NCBI GenBank assembly: GCA_945931475.1 | Contig: CAMEPD010000010.1 | Location: 1-46,218 of the forward strand | DNA from: an uncultured Muribaculaceae bacterium | GTDB lineage: Bacteria; Bacteroidota; Bacteroidia; Bacteroidales; Muribaculaceae | Length of the DNA stretch: 46,218 nt | Reading direction: 5' to 3' | Shown: positions 6,795 through 15,329 of the stretch, one piece after another | How positions within the stretch are numbered: the stretch's first letter is position 1 | How the letters are laid out: every line of letters begins with the position of its first letter | Notes under the pieces: model-generated | The model's input: only the letters and a program-made list of their open reading frames with translations | Databases searched by the model: none | What the model was told of the DNA's origin: nothing | Program-made: the position numbers and the translations under genes

Positions 6795-9700
6795 ATGAAA
6801 TCAACGAAATCTTTAATATATATCATGAGAAGTTTGTATAAGATCTGTATGGCAGCGGCGATGCTCCCGATGGCAATCGGGGCGGCCGCGAGTGTTGCCG
6901 ACAGTTTTCAGGTACCGGCCTCAGACGCCACGGGCCTGCGCGGGGCCACGATGCCCTATACCCGTTACGATTGCAACGAAGCGGGCGACGCCACCCTCAG
7001 CGGCGGAGCCTCAATCAAGACATCGCCCGACTGGGCTGCCTCGAACAAGGCTACCCAGGCCAGCAACCAGGCATACGTCGACCTGCCTGTGGGCGGTTCG
7101 GTGGCCTGGACAATGAAAACCCAGGGCGACGGCGTGACCGTGCGTTACACCATCAAGGACAGCAACGTCGGCGGAGCCGGCAAGACCGGCGGCTATGCCA
7201 CGTCGGAGGGTAAAATCAATATTTACATCAATGGCACTCTTGACCGTACGATTGACCTGACATCGTACTTCATGTACCAGTATTTCTCGAAAGGGAGCGG
7301 TTCGCCGAGCCAGAGCGGCGGCGACGCCCCCTGCTTCTGCTTCGACGAGAAACACGTGCGCCTGAGCCGCGTGCTCCATGCAGGCGACGTAATCAAGCTG
7401 GAGTGTGCCTCGGGCAGCGAGGTGGGTGTCGACTTCATTGAGACTGAAGTTGTTCCCGACGCGCTCGACCCCAACGACGACGCCAACGGGCGCCGGGTGT
7501 TCAACGTGGTCGATTACGGCGCATCCACATCATCATCCAACAACGTTCCGGCCTTCAACAAGGCTGTGGCCGCAGCCCGTGCAGCCGGTGGAGGCATCGT
7601 CTTCATCCCCGAAGGCACATGGCTGTTGGGCGAAATGTGGAGCGTAGCCGGCAAGAACATCAAGTTCATGGGCGCCGGTATATGGTACACCAACCTGCAG
7701 TTCACGGGCTACGGCCAGTTTGGCGGCGGTATCTCGGGAGGCAACTGCAAGAACGGCCCGTTCATGTCGTCAGACATGGACAACATCGAATGGTGCCACA
7801 TGTACATCAATTCGAACCTCTCCGACCGCCACGGCGAAAACGCTGTGTACAAGTGCTTTATGGACATCTGGTGCGCCGGGTCGGTAATCCACGACGTCTG
7901 GGAGGAGCACTTCGAGTGCGGCCTCTGGTTCGGCGACTACAACTCGCAGCAGCGTCGGTGCAGCGATGGTGTGCGAGTGGTAAACTGCCGTATCCGCAAC
8001 AACTATGCCGACGGTGTGAACTTCTGCCAGGGCACATCGAACGCCGCCGTCTACAACTGCTCGGTGCGCAACAACGGCGACGACGGCCTGGCCTGCTGGA
8101 ACAACACCGACGGCGGCGTCAAGGACGAATATGGCAACGTGTTCTGCTACAACACTATTGACTTCGTATGGCGCGCCGGTGGCGTGGCCATCTACGGCGG
8201 CAAGAACCAGAAGGTCTACAATAATTATATCTGCGATATGTTCATGGCCTCGGGCGTACACATGAACACCACCTTCCCCGGCCCGGCTTTCCAGTCAACG
8301 ACAGCGGCCGAGCCCATCCTCATCGAGAACAACTACCTGGTGCGCTGCGGCACCCCCTGGGAATGCTGGGGCCGTGACTATGCAGCCTTCGACTTCGAGG
8401 GGAGCATCCGTCACCTGGTATTCCGCAACAACTACGTGTTTGAGTCGCCGGCCGAAGTTATCCGCGTGGCCGGTTCGCCCGAAGGTGTGATATTCGACGG
8501 CCTGTATGTCAATGGCGCCGGCCTCTCGAAGCAGTCGGTAAGCTACAGCGCCAGCGAGCACTCGCTCGGCGTGGGCAATATCCAGACCGCTACCGGCGTA
8601 ACATACAGCGACTTCCTGATCAAGCGCGGCTCAGTACCGGCAGCTGCTGTCGGCGGCGACATGGAGCAGTACAAGTCATGGCCTTTCTGGAACATGCACC
8701 CGGGCGGCTCAGCATCCAACTGGGCATGGACCGACGAGGAGTGGGACACCCCCGCCTACCCCGACGCCCAGGGCATCGAGCCTCCGGTCAACATCTTCGA
8801 CACGCTCTCCGGTTATGATGTGGTGCTCACCGGCATCGACTGGTCGACTCAGGACGGCATCCACAATATGTACGACGGCGACCGTGTGACCTTCCGCGTA
8901 CGCATCGACAACAACAGCGGCGTCGACATCCCCGAGGATGGCGCTAAATTCAATGTCGCCCTCACCGTCGACGGCGCCACCACATACACCTTCGCCGTAA
9001 AGGACGGCCTGAAAGCCCACGCATCCAAGGTTCTGGAATTTACCGGCGCATGGGAGGCCACAAAGGGTATGCACACCTTCACGGCCACGGTAGACCCCAA
9101 CGGCAAGTTCCAGCACGAGTCAAACAAGTCCAACAATGTCCGCACCAAGAACGTGAACGTCGAGGAGCGCACGGGCGAGGACCCCGAACCGACCTTCGAC
9201 ATCACTCAGGGCACCGACCTGGCCGTGCTCAAAGTCTGGTTCGAAAAGGCCGACGGCTCGAGCATGGACGAAGTCAACGCAGGCGATGTGCTTGTGCCTC
9301 ACGCACTTGTAGCCAACGCCGGCACATCAGCCGTAACAATGAAGAGCGGCAACGGTCTGCAGTGGCAGGTCGACGGCTACACCTACGGCACCGGCCGGAT
9401 TGTATGGAACGACGAAACCCGCACCCTCGCCTCGGGCGAAACAGTTGAACTCACCCCCAACGGCGGCGGTGGCACCGGTTCCGACGGCTTCGGCTCCGAC
9501 AATACCTGGACTGTCACCGACGGCGAGCACACCCTCATGGCATGGGCCGACGGCATATCGAAAAACGGCGACGTCAATGCCGACAACGACGAGCTCACAG
9601 TAAGTTACACCTTCCCCAAGGCTATGCCCGAATACAACGACAACCCCGACAAAGCCGATGACCTCGTGAACGGCGGCCTTATCGACTACGAGAACGGGGG

Positions 9701-11726
9701 CGGCTCCGACGACCCCACCAAGCCCGTATTCGAGAACTACAACCTTGAACTCACCGGCCTGGCATGGAAGAATCAGGACGACTCGCAGCTCCTCTACGAC
9801 GGCGACCAGGTGCGTTTCCTCATCAAGGTCACCAACACCTCCGACGTCGAAATCCCCGCCGGCAAGAACATCATGGCCAACGTGACGGTCAACGGCCAGA
9901 CCATCGCCTTCCCCACCTGCACTACCGGCATCGGTGCCGGCAAGTCGATCGTGATGGAGACCACTACAAAATGGAAAGCCGTAGCCGGCGCCATGACAGC
10001 CACAGCCACCGTCGACCCCCACAACATCCTCAACAAGGAGCTCAACGAGAACGACAACGAGCGCGTCAAGAACTTCAACGTATATGAGCCCGCCGAAGAG
10101 CAGGATCCCGTGCTCGACCGCGTCACCGGCGGCTACGACCTCACCACCATCGCCGTAGGTTACAAGAATCAGGCCGGCGAAATCAACGGTCCGGTCGCAT
10201 CGGGCGAGCAGGTTACACTCTGGGCAAGAATCGCCAACATCGGCGACACCGATGTGCCCGCAGGCACCACTATCGGCGTGCAGTGGCAGGTTGACCGAAG
10301 CATTACCAAGACCTGGTGGAACGACAAATACTCAGGCGGCCTCGCAGCCGGAGCCGTCTACGAGCTCGAATCGACCGGTTCGACCAACAACGGCGACGGC
10401 TACGCCATCATCCCCGACGGCACCCACAACATCCTTGCCTTCGTCGACGACATCGACCGAATCCCCAACGAGGTCAGCGACGGTCACATCGGTACAACCA
10501 ATGTGGGCAACAACCAGCTGGAGCAGACCTTCACCTTCCCCAACAACGGCAAGACTCCCGCTGAAGCATGGGACAATCCCGACGCTCCCGACAACGTCGA
10601 CGGCACTATCGTTGACCCGGGCAAACCCGACAATCCATCCGACCCGATGGACGGCCTTACCGGCTACAACTTCGAGCTTTACGGTCTCCGCTGGGATATG
10701 GTCAGCTCGGCCGCTAACGCCGCTAACCTCCGCGTGGCTTCGAAATACGATGACACCGAGCTCGAAATCAACGAGAACGACCTCATCAGCTTCTCGATCC
10801 GCGTCGACAACACCTCGGAGGTCGACATCCCCGCCGGCGTCCCCGTCAACTCGCGCGTAACACTCGACAACGGCACCGTAATAAAGATGCCCGCCATCAC
10901 CGACGGCCTCCTGGCCCATACCTACCGCATCCTTACCGGTGAATCGCACTGGACCGCAGCAGCCGGCGCCCGCACAGCCACCGCTGTCGTGAACTTCGGC
11001 AACAAGCTCGTCAACGAGACCTCGACCGACGACAACACCCGCGTCAAGCGATTCAACGTCATCGGCAAACCCAAAGGCGCCGAATACAACGAACTGGCTG
11101 CAGCTCCCGTAACAGGCGGCTCCGACCTCCGCGTAGTCGACATCCTCTGGCAACGCAAGGGCATCGACGCCGAACCGGGTCACGGCCCAATGGACGCTGG
11201 CGACAACATCGTATGGACCGCCGTTGTCCGCAACGACGGCGACCGAGCAACCACCTTCGGCGGCGAAGTGAAGTGCGGCGTTCAGTTCCAGATCAACGGC
11301 AACACCGCCGACATCACCTGGTGCGACGAATGCAGACGCGCCCTGCAACCCGGCGAACGAGTTGTGCTCACCGCCAACGGCGGCACTCACGGCAACTCAT
11401 GGACAGCTACCGGCACCAACTTCAACGTGACGGCATGGGTCAACGACACACATAACGTCAACAACGAAGTTTCGACCGGCTCGTCCGACGACGCCAACAA
11501 GCTCACTTACGCCATCGAGCTCCCCTACAAGACTCCCCTGACATATCACGCCGAAACCGACCTGCGCGACATCCTCGAACCTACAGCTTCGACCACGGAT
11601 GTCAACGAACTCTTCTCGACCGAAGTCGATGACGCATGGTACACCGCAGGTGGCATCCGTCTGCTCGGCGTGCCCACCGCCCCCGGCGTCTATATCCACA
11701 ACGGCCGCAAAGTCGTCATCCGCTAA
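6795..11726 (+). CDS. Secreted GH87-like alpha-1,3-glucanase with six CARDB-like domains
   Basis: A 1643-residue exported enzyme. The ATG at 6795 (MKST...) begins a signal peptide; an ATG at 6825 is a close alternative, while the in-frame extension to 6648 would pass through the terminator hairpin. Residues about 36-215 look like a CBM35/6-type carbohydrate module. Residues about 230-640 form a right-handed beta-helix with GAGIWYTNLQF, YADGVNF and NNGDDGLACW, the signature of GH87 alpha-1,3-glucanases and mycodextranases. The likely catalytic residues are Asp406, Asp429 and Asp430, with the 23 and 1 spacing I remember for characterised GH87 enzymes. Residues about 671-1580 hold CARDB-like Ig domains of two alternating types (A-B three times). 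The end (PGVYIHNGRKVVIR) resembles a Bacteroidetes sorting tail. The likely substrate is a fungal or streptococcal alpha-1,3-glucan. Confidence 0.75.
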   Translation: MKSTKSLIYIMRSLYKICMAAAMLPMAIGAAASVADSFQVPASDATGLRGATMPYTRYDCNEAGDATLSGGASIKTSPDWAASNKATQASNQAYVDLPVGGSVAWTMKTQGDGVTVRYTIKDSNVGGAGKTGGYATSEGKINIYINGTLDRTIDLTSYFMYQYFSKGSGSPSQSGGDAPCFCFDEKHVRLSRVLHAGDVIKLECASGSEVGVDFIETEVVPDALDPNDDANGRRVFNVVDYGASTSSSNNVPAFNKAVAAARAAGGGIVFIPEGTWLLGEMWSVAGKNIKFMGAGIWYTNLQFTGYGQFGGGISGGNCKNGPFMSSDMDNIEWCHMYINSNLSDRHGENAVYKCFMDIWCAGSVIHDVWEEHFECGLWFGDYNSQQRRCSDGVRVVNCRIRNNYADGVNFCQGTSNAAVYNCSVRNNGDDGLACWNNTDGGVKDEYGNVFCYNTIDFVWRAGGVAIYGGKNQKVYNNYICDMFMASGVHMNTTFPGPAFQSTTAAEPILIENNYLVRCGTPWECWGRDYAAFDFEGSIRHLVFRNNYVFESPAEVIRVAGSPEGVIFDGLYVNGAGLSKQSVSYSASEHSLGVGNIQTATGVTYSDFLIKRGSVPAAAVGGDMEQYKSWPFWNMHPGGSASNWAWTDEEWDTPAYPDAQGIEPPVNIFDTLSGYDVVLTGIDWSTQDGIHNMYDGDRVTFRVRIDNNSGVDIPEDGAKFNVALTVDGATTYTFAVKDGLKAHASKVLEFTGAWEATKGMHTFTATVDPNGKFQHESNKSNNVRTKNVNVEERTGEDPEPTFDITQGTDLAVLKVWFEKADGSSMDEVNAGDVLVPHALVANAGTSAVTMKSGNGLQWQVDGYTYGTGRIVWNDETRTLASGETVELTPNGGGGTGSDGFGSDNTWTVTDGEHTLMAWADGISKNGDVNADNDELTVSYTFPKAMPEYNDNPDKADDLVNGGLIDYENGGGSDDPTKPVFENYNLELTGLAWKNQDDSQLLYDGDQVRFLIKVTNTSDVEIPAGKNIMANVTVNGQTIAFPTCTTGIGAGKSIVMETTTKWKAVAGAMTATATVDPHNILNKELNENDNERVKNFNVYEPAEEQDPVLDRVTGGYDLTTIAVGYKNQAGEINGPVASGEQVTLWARIANIGDTDVPAGTTIGVQWQVDRSITKTWWNDKYSGGLAAGAVYELESTGSTNNGDGYAIIPDGTHNILAFVDDIDRIPNEVSDGHIGTTNVGNNQLEQTFTFPNNGKTPAEAWDNPDAPDNVDGTIVDPGKPDNPSDPMDGLTGYNFELYGLRWDMVSSAANAANLRVASKYDDTELEINENDLISFSIRVDNTSEVDIPAGVPVNSRVTLDNGTVIKMPAITDGLLAHTYRILTGESHWTAAAGARTATAVVNFGNKLVNETSTDDNTRVKRFNVIGKPKGAEYNELAAAPVTGGSDLRVVDILWQRKGIDAEPGHGPMDAGDNIVWTAVVRNDGDRATTFGGEVKCGVQFQINGNTADITWCDECRRALQPGERVVLTANGGTHGNSWTATGTNFNVTAWVNDTHNVNNEVSTGSSDDANKLTYAIELPYKTPLTYHAETDLRDILEPTASTTDVNELFSTEVDDAWYTAGGIRLLGVPTAPGVYIHNGRKVVIR

Positions 11727-11796
11727 TCCGACGATTACAACAACCAACCCGATTAACCGTCATTTCCCGTTAATCGCATCAAGTTTTCCCTGAGAT

Positions 11797-11835
11797 ACGG
11801 GGTCGTGCCAGCGATGGTCCGGCCCCGTTTATTTT
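11797..11835 (+). terminator. Terminator of the GH87-like gene
   Basis: ACGGGG (11797-11802) pairs with CCCCGT (11823-11828), followed by TTTATTTT. It lies 70 bp after the stop codon. Confidence 0.65.
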
Positions 11836-11845
11836 CCCCGACTGC

Positions 11846-11879
11846 AAAAAAAGCGATGTGTCAAAATTCGACACATCGC
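11846..11879 (-). terminator. Terminator of the trmB-mrp transcript
   Basis: On the minus strand the 10-bp stem GCGATGTGTC / GACACATCGC (11879-11870 and 11862-11853) is followed by seven T (11852-11846). It is a textbook intrinsic terminator 22 bp after the mrp stop codon. Confidence 0.85.
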
Positions 11880-11901
11880 CCCATATTTTGGCTGAAATTC
11901 G

Positions 11902-13011
11902 TTACTTGTGTTTGAGCTCGACTTTGACTGTCGGGGGGAGCTTGGCGTTGCGCTCGTCGCAGGCTTCGGTGACTTCGTGGGCGAGGTGCATGAACTGCTG
12001 CCCCATAAGGGTGTCTTTCTCGGCCACAGGGCATCCGCCGTCGCCCGACTCGCAGACCGAACCCACCAACGGCATCTGCGCCAACAGCTTAACGCCCAGC
12101 TCCTTAGCCAGGCGCACGCCACCCTCGCGCCCGAAGATATAGTATCGCTCATCGGGATGCTTCTCGGGAGTGAACCATGCCATATTCTCCACTAAGCCGA
12201 GGATGGGCACGTTCACCTTGTCGCCGGTGAACATGGCGATGCCCTTGCGGGCGTCGGCGAGGGCTACCTCCTGCGGAGTCGTCACTATTACCACGCCTGT
12301 GATGCCAAGTGTCTGTACCAATGTGAGATGTATATCCGATGTTCCCGGCGGCATATCTATCAGGAAGTAGTCGAGGTCGCCCCAGTCGGCTTCGCAGATG
12401 AGTTGTTTCAGGGCATTGGAGGCCATGGAGCCGCGCCACAGCACCGGCGCGTTCTTGTCGACAAGGAAACCGATCGACAGCAGTTTCACGCCATACTTCT
12501 CGATAGGGATAATCAGCTCATGGTCATCGACTTTGTGCATATACAGCTGCTCATCCTCCACGCCGAACATCTTCGGCATCGACGGGCCGAAAATATCGGC
12601 GTCGAGCAGCCCTACCTTGTACCCCTCGCGGGCCAGCGCTACGGCCAGGTTGGCGGCGATGGTCGATTTGCCCACGCCGCCCTTGCCCGACGATACGCCG
12701 ATGATGTTCTTCACCTGCTTGAGTGGTTTTTCCTGCGGCTTAGGGGGCTGTGTGCGTGTAATTACGTGCACGTTCCCCTTTATTTCGACTTCGGGTGAGA
12801 TGTAGGTTTCGATTGCCGTCTCGGCGGCACGCACCAGCGACTTGATGAACGGGTCGGTGGGTCGGTCGAAAATCAGCGAAAAGCTCAGGCGGTTGCCGTC
12901 GATACGGATGTCGTCGGCCACCATTCCGGCCGATACGATGTCTTTGCCCGAAGCGGGGTAGCGTACGTTGCGCAGGGCGTCGAGCACCAGGCGCGGATAC
13001 AGTTTTTCCAT
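11902..13011 (-). CDS. mrp: Mrp/ApbC-family iron-sulfur carrier ATPase
   Basis: A 369-residue cytoplasmic P-loop ATPase that carries and transfers Fe-S clusters. Residues 1-80 are the MIP18/DUF59 domain (LYPRLVLDALRNVRYP). The deviant Walker A SSGKGGVGKST is at 107-117, followed by GLLDADIFGPSMPKMFG and the switch region DYFLIDMPPGTSD. The CxxC pair that bridges a cluster between subunits in E. coli Mrp is missing: the corresponding MAWFTPEKHPDERYYIFG has no Cys, which I believe is usual in Bacteroidetes homologues. It begins 3 bp after trmB ends, so the two are one transcript ending at the 11846-11879 terminator. Confidence 0.93.
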   Translation of the reverse strand: MEKLYPRLVLDALRNVRYPASGKDIVSAGMVADDIRIDGNRLSFSLIFDRPTDPFIKSLVRAAETAIETYISPEVEIKGNVHVITRTQPPKPQEKPLKQVKNIIGVSSGKGGVGKSTIAANLAVALAREGYKVGLLDADIFGPSMPKMFGVEDEQLYMHKVDDHELIIPIEKYGVKLLSIGFLVDKNAPVLWRGSMASNALKQLICEADWGDLDYFLIDMPPGTSDIHLTLVQTLGITGVVIVTTPQEVALADARKGIAMFTGDKVNVPILGLVENMAWFTPEKHPDERYYIFGREGGVRLAKELGVKLLAQMPLVGSVCESGDGGCPVAEKDTLMGQQFMHLAHEVTEACDERNAKLPPTVKVELKHK

Positions 13012-13014
13012 ATT

Positions 13015-13821
13015 TCAGTTCTCTTTTTTGTCGGAATCGGAGGGCATAACCGTGTGACGCGGATATGCGCGGTAATTGTCAGGCTCAATCTCTACGTCGG
13101 GTTCGCGCAGCTCACCTTCGGGGATGCGGAAGGCGATGTACTTGATGGTCATGCCGCGCGAGAGCCACTGCTGCTCGTAGTAGGTGCGTACCTCGGTAAG
13201 CGCCGGCGGGAACTCGGCTGGCATCGGCTGGCCGTATTTGCGGGCCAGCCCGGCGTAGGCGTAGATGTCATTGCAGGCTGCCAGGGGCTGTATATCGTTG
13301 GCCTGAAGCATCTCCAAGGTGTAGCGGTAGAGGAACGGGGAGTCGGTCTTGAGGTGCACCACACCGTCGGGCCGCAGCACACGGCGGTAGGTCTCGAGCA
13401 TCTTGGTGCCGGTGAGGCGCTTGCGGGCCTTCTTCATCTGCGGGTCGGGGAAGGTAATCCAAATATCGCTCACCTCGCCCGGCTCGAAAAAGCGGTCGAG
13501 CAGCTCGATGGAGGTGCGCAGGAAGGCCACATTGTCGAGCCGGGCTGTCGTGGCCTCGCGGGCGCCCGTCCACATACGTGCACCCTTGATATCGATGCCG
13601 ATGAAGTTGCCGCCGCTGTTGCGCCGGGCCAGCTCGACGGTATACTCCCCTTTGCCACAGCCGAGCTCGAGCGTCAGCGGGTTGTCGTTGCCGAAGCAGT
13701 CGGCGCCCCAGCGTCCGCGCATGGGGCATCCCCCCTCGCTTTCGAGCACGGCGAAGGGATACTGGTAGACGCATTGCATCTGCTCCATTTCGGCAAACTT
13801 CCGTAACTTGTTCTTTCCCAT
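13015..13821 (-). CDS. trmB: tRNA (guanine-N7)-methyltransferase
   Basis: A 268-residue SAM-dependent enzyme that methylates G46 in the variable loop of tRNAs. The SAM site is LELGCGKGEYTVELA (about residues 54-68) with FIGIDIKGARMW beyond it. The family signature TFPDPQMKKARKRL provides the catalytic Asp and tRNA contact, and LKTDSPFLYRYTLEM is the conserved C-terminal segment. The C-terminal 60 residues include ALTEVRTYYEQQWLSRG, the region that contacts substrate in this family. It is somewhat longer than the E. coli enzyme. The first gene of a trmB-mrp operon, with a good -7 box about 120 bp upstream. Confidence 0.93.
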   Translation of the reverse strand: MGKNKLRKFAEMEQMQCVYQYPFAVLESEGGCPMRGRWGADCFGNDNPLTLELGCGKGEYTVELARRNSGGNFIGIDIKGARMWTGAREATTARLDNVAFLRTSIELLDRFFEPGEVSDIWITFPDPQMKKARKRLTGTKMLETYRRVLRPDGVVHLKTDSPFLYRYTLEMLQANDIQPLAACNDIYAYAGLARKYGQPMPAEFPPALTEVRTYYEQQWLSRGMTIKYIAFRIPEGELREPDVEIEPDNYRAYPRHTVMPSDSDKKEN

Positions 13822-13840
13822 AATCAGATGTCTGGTTGTG

Positions 13841-13926
13841 TAGAGGTTGTTTAAAAAATATCGGCAGGTGTCCGGGGTGAATAGCCGACCTTAGAGGCTG
13901 TTTAAGTACTTTTAACAGCCTCTTAA
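13841..13926. repeat. Cluster of three GAGG(C/T)TGTTTAA motifs
   Basis: AGAGGTTGTTTAA lies at 13842-13854; 30 bp later AGAGGCTGTT (13893-13902) and its perfect inverse AACAGCCTCT (13914-13923) form a 10-bp hairpin. The same motif borders the terminal repeats of the window (46126-46135 and, in inverse, 81-93). The cluster sits in the trmB leader and looks like remnants of the dispersed element found at the window ends. Confidence 0.5.
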
Positions 13927-13941
13927 CTGTGATTGCGTTGA

Positions 13942-13949
13942 CAAAGATA
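13942..13949 (-). promoter_or_regulatory. -7 box for trmB-mrp
   Basis: TATCTTTG on the minus strand (13949-13942) fits TAnnTTTG. A TTTTAG about 20 bp upstream is a partial -33 box. The transcript would cross the GAGGYTGTTTAA cluster before reaching trmB. Confidence 0.4.
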
Positions 13950-14055
13950 CGCAAATTCTTTGAAAATTCCTAAAACAGCATCGCCGGGATTATGTTATGC
14001 CCGGCATACAATAATTAGCACACTGCATCGTTAACTAAATACCAACGATTAAAAC

Positions 14056-15282
14056 TTGAATATGAAAGCATGCTTTGTAGGCCTTGGATACATCGGCCTG
14101 CCAACAGCCATTATCGCGGCCACCGAAGGCGGGGTCGATATAAAAGGCGTTGACCTCAACCCCCATGTAGTAGAATCTGTCAACGCCGGCCGCCTCCATA
14201 TCGTGGAACCGGGCATGGCCGACCGTCTGCGTCAGGCCGTCGACAGCGGCAAACTCAGCGCCTCGGGCGCACCATCGGCCGCCGACGCCTTCTTTATCGT
14301 GGTTCCCACCCCGTTCAAGGGTAACCATCAGCCCGATGTGTCGTACGTCGAAGCTGCAACCCGCAGCGTAATCCCCCATCTGCAGCCCGGCAACCTCTTC
14401 GTCATCGAATCAACCTCGCCCGTTGGCACCACCGAGGCCATGGCCGAGATTATCTTCGCCGAGCGCCCCGAACTCCGCGGCAAAATCCACATCGCATACT
14501 GCCCCGAACGCGTGCTCCCCGGCAACGTAGCTTACGAACTTGTGCACAACGACCGCGTTATCGGCGGCCTTGACGAAGCCTCGTCGCAGGCCGCTGTCGA
14601 CTTCTACAGCCGCTTCGTAAAGGGCACACTCCACCGCACCAACGCCCGCACCGCCGAGATGTGCAAGCTCACCGAAAACTCTTCGCGCGATGTGCAGATC
14701 GCTTTCGCCAACGAGCTGTCGATGATCTGCGACTCCGCCGGCATCGACGTGTGGGAGCTAATCTCGCTGGCCAACCGCCATCCGCGCGTCAACATCCTGC
14801 GCCCCGGATGCGGCGTGGGCGGTCACTGCATCGCCGTCGATCCCTATTTCATCACGGCCTGCTACCCCGATGACTCCAAAATCATCGCCACAGCCCGCGA
14901 GGTCAACAACAACAAGGCCCGCTGGAGCGCCGACCGAGTGGCCCGCGCCATCCTCGACTACTCGCTCGAGCACGGCAAATACCCCACGGTAGCCCTGATG
15001 GGTCTGGCGTTCAAGCCCGATATCGACGACCTGCGCGAATCGCCCGCCGTGGAAATCGCCCGCGAAATCACCGGAAAATACGGTAAGAAACTCACCATAT
15101 TGGTGTCGGAGCCCAACATCTCCTCCCATCCCGAATTCCACCTCACCCCCGCACGCGAGGCCTTCGACCGCGCCGACATCGTGGTCTACCTCACCGGCCA
15201 CACTCCTTACAAGGAGCTGCCGCGCCGGGCCGAAGGCAAAGAGATACTCGATTTCTGCGGTATCACCTCGCAGTACGTGTGA
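14056..15282 (+). CDS. wecC: UDP-N-acetyl-D-mannosamine dehydrogenase
   Basis: A 408-residue NAD-dependent enzyme that oxidises UDP-ManNAc at C6 to UDP-ManNAcA. The Rossmann motif GLGYIGLPTA starts at residue 7. The catalytic Cys252 is in RPGCGVGGHCIAVDP, and TENSSRDVQIAFANEL carries the conserved Asn/Asp helix of UDP-glucose/GDP-mannose dehydrogenases. FKPDIDDLRESPAVEIA marks the C-terminal UDP-binding domain. With wecG and wecB downstream it forms a short route from UDP-GlcNAc to a ManNAcA-containing glycan, as in enterobacterial common antigen. No clear -7 box is seen in its 230-bp upstream gap. Confidence 0.9.
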   Translation: MNMKACFVGLGYIGLPTAIIAATEGGVDIKGVDLNPHVVESVNAGRLHIVEPGMADRLRQAVDSGKLSASGAPSAADAFFIVVPTPFKGNHQPDVSYVEAATRSVIPHLQPGNLFVIESTSPVGTTEAMAEIIFAERPELRGKIHIAYCPERVLPGNVAYELVHNDRVIGGLDEASSQAAVDFYSRFVKGTLHRTNARTAEMCKLTENSSRDVQIAFANELSMICDSAGIDVWELISLANRHPRVNILRPGCGVGGHCIAVDPYFITACYPDDSKIIATAREVNNNKARWSADRVARAILDYSLEHGKYPTVALMGLAFKPDIDDLRESPAVEIAREITGKYGKKLTILVSEPNISSHPEFHLTPAREAFDRADIVVYLTGHTPYKELPRRAEGKEILDFCGITSQYV

Positions 15283-15329
15283 TGTCGTATGATAAACCCT
15301 GAAAGTCACTCATGCGTTAAACATCTACT

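Noticed and set aside
10332-11390. Long leftward frame of 352 codons opposite the GH87-like gene
   Set aside because: It mirrors the GC-rich repeat-containing gene on the other strand and has no family pattern or leader.
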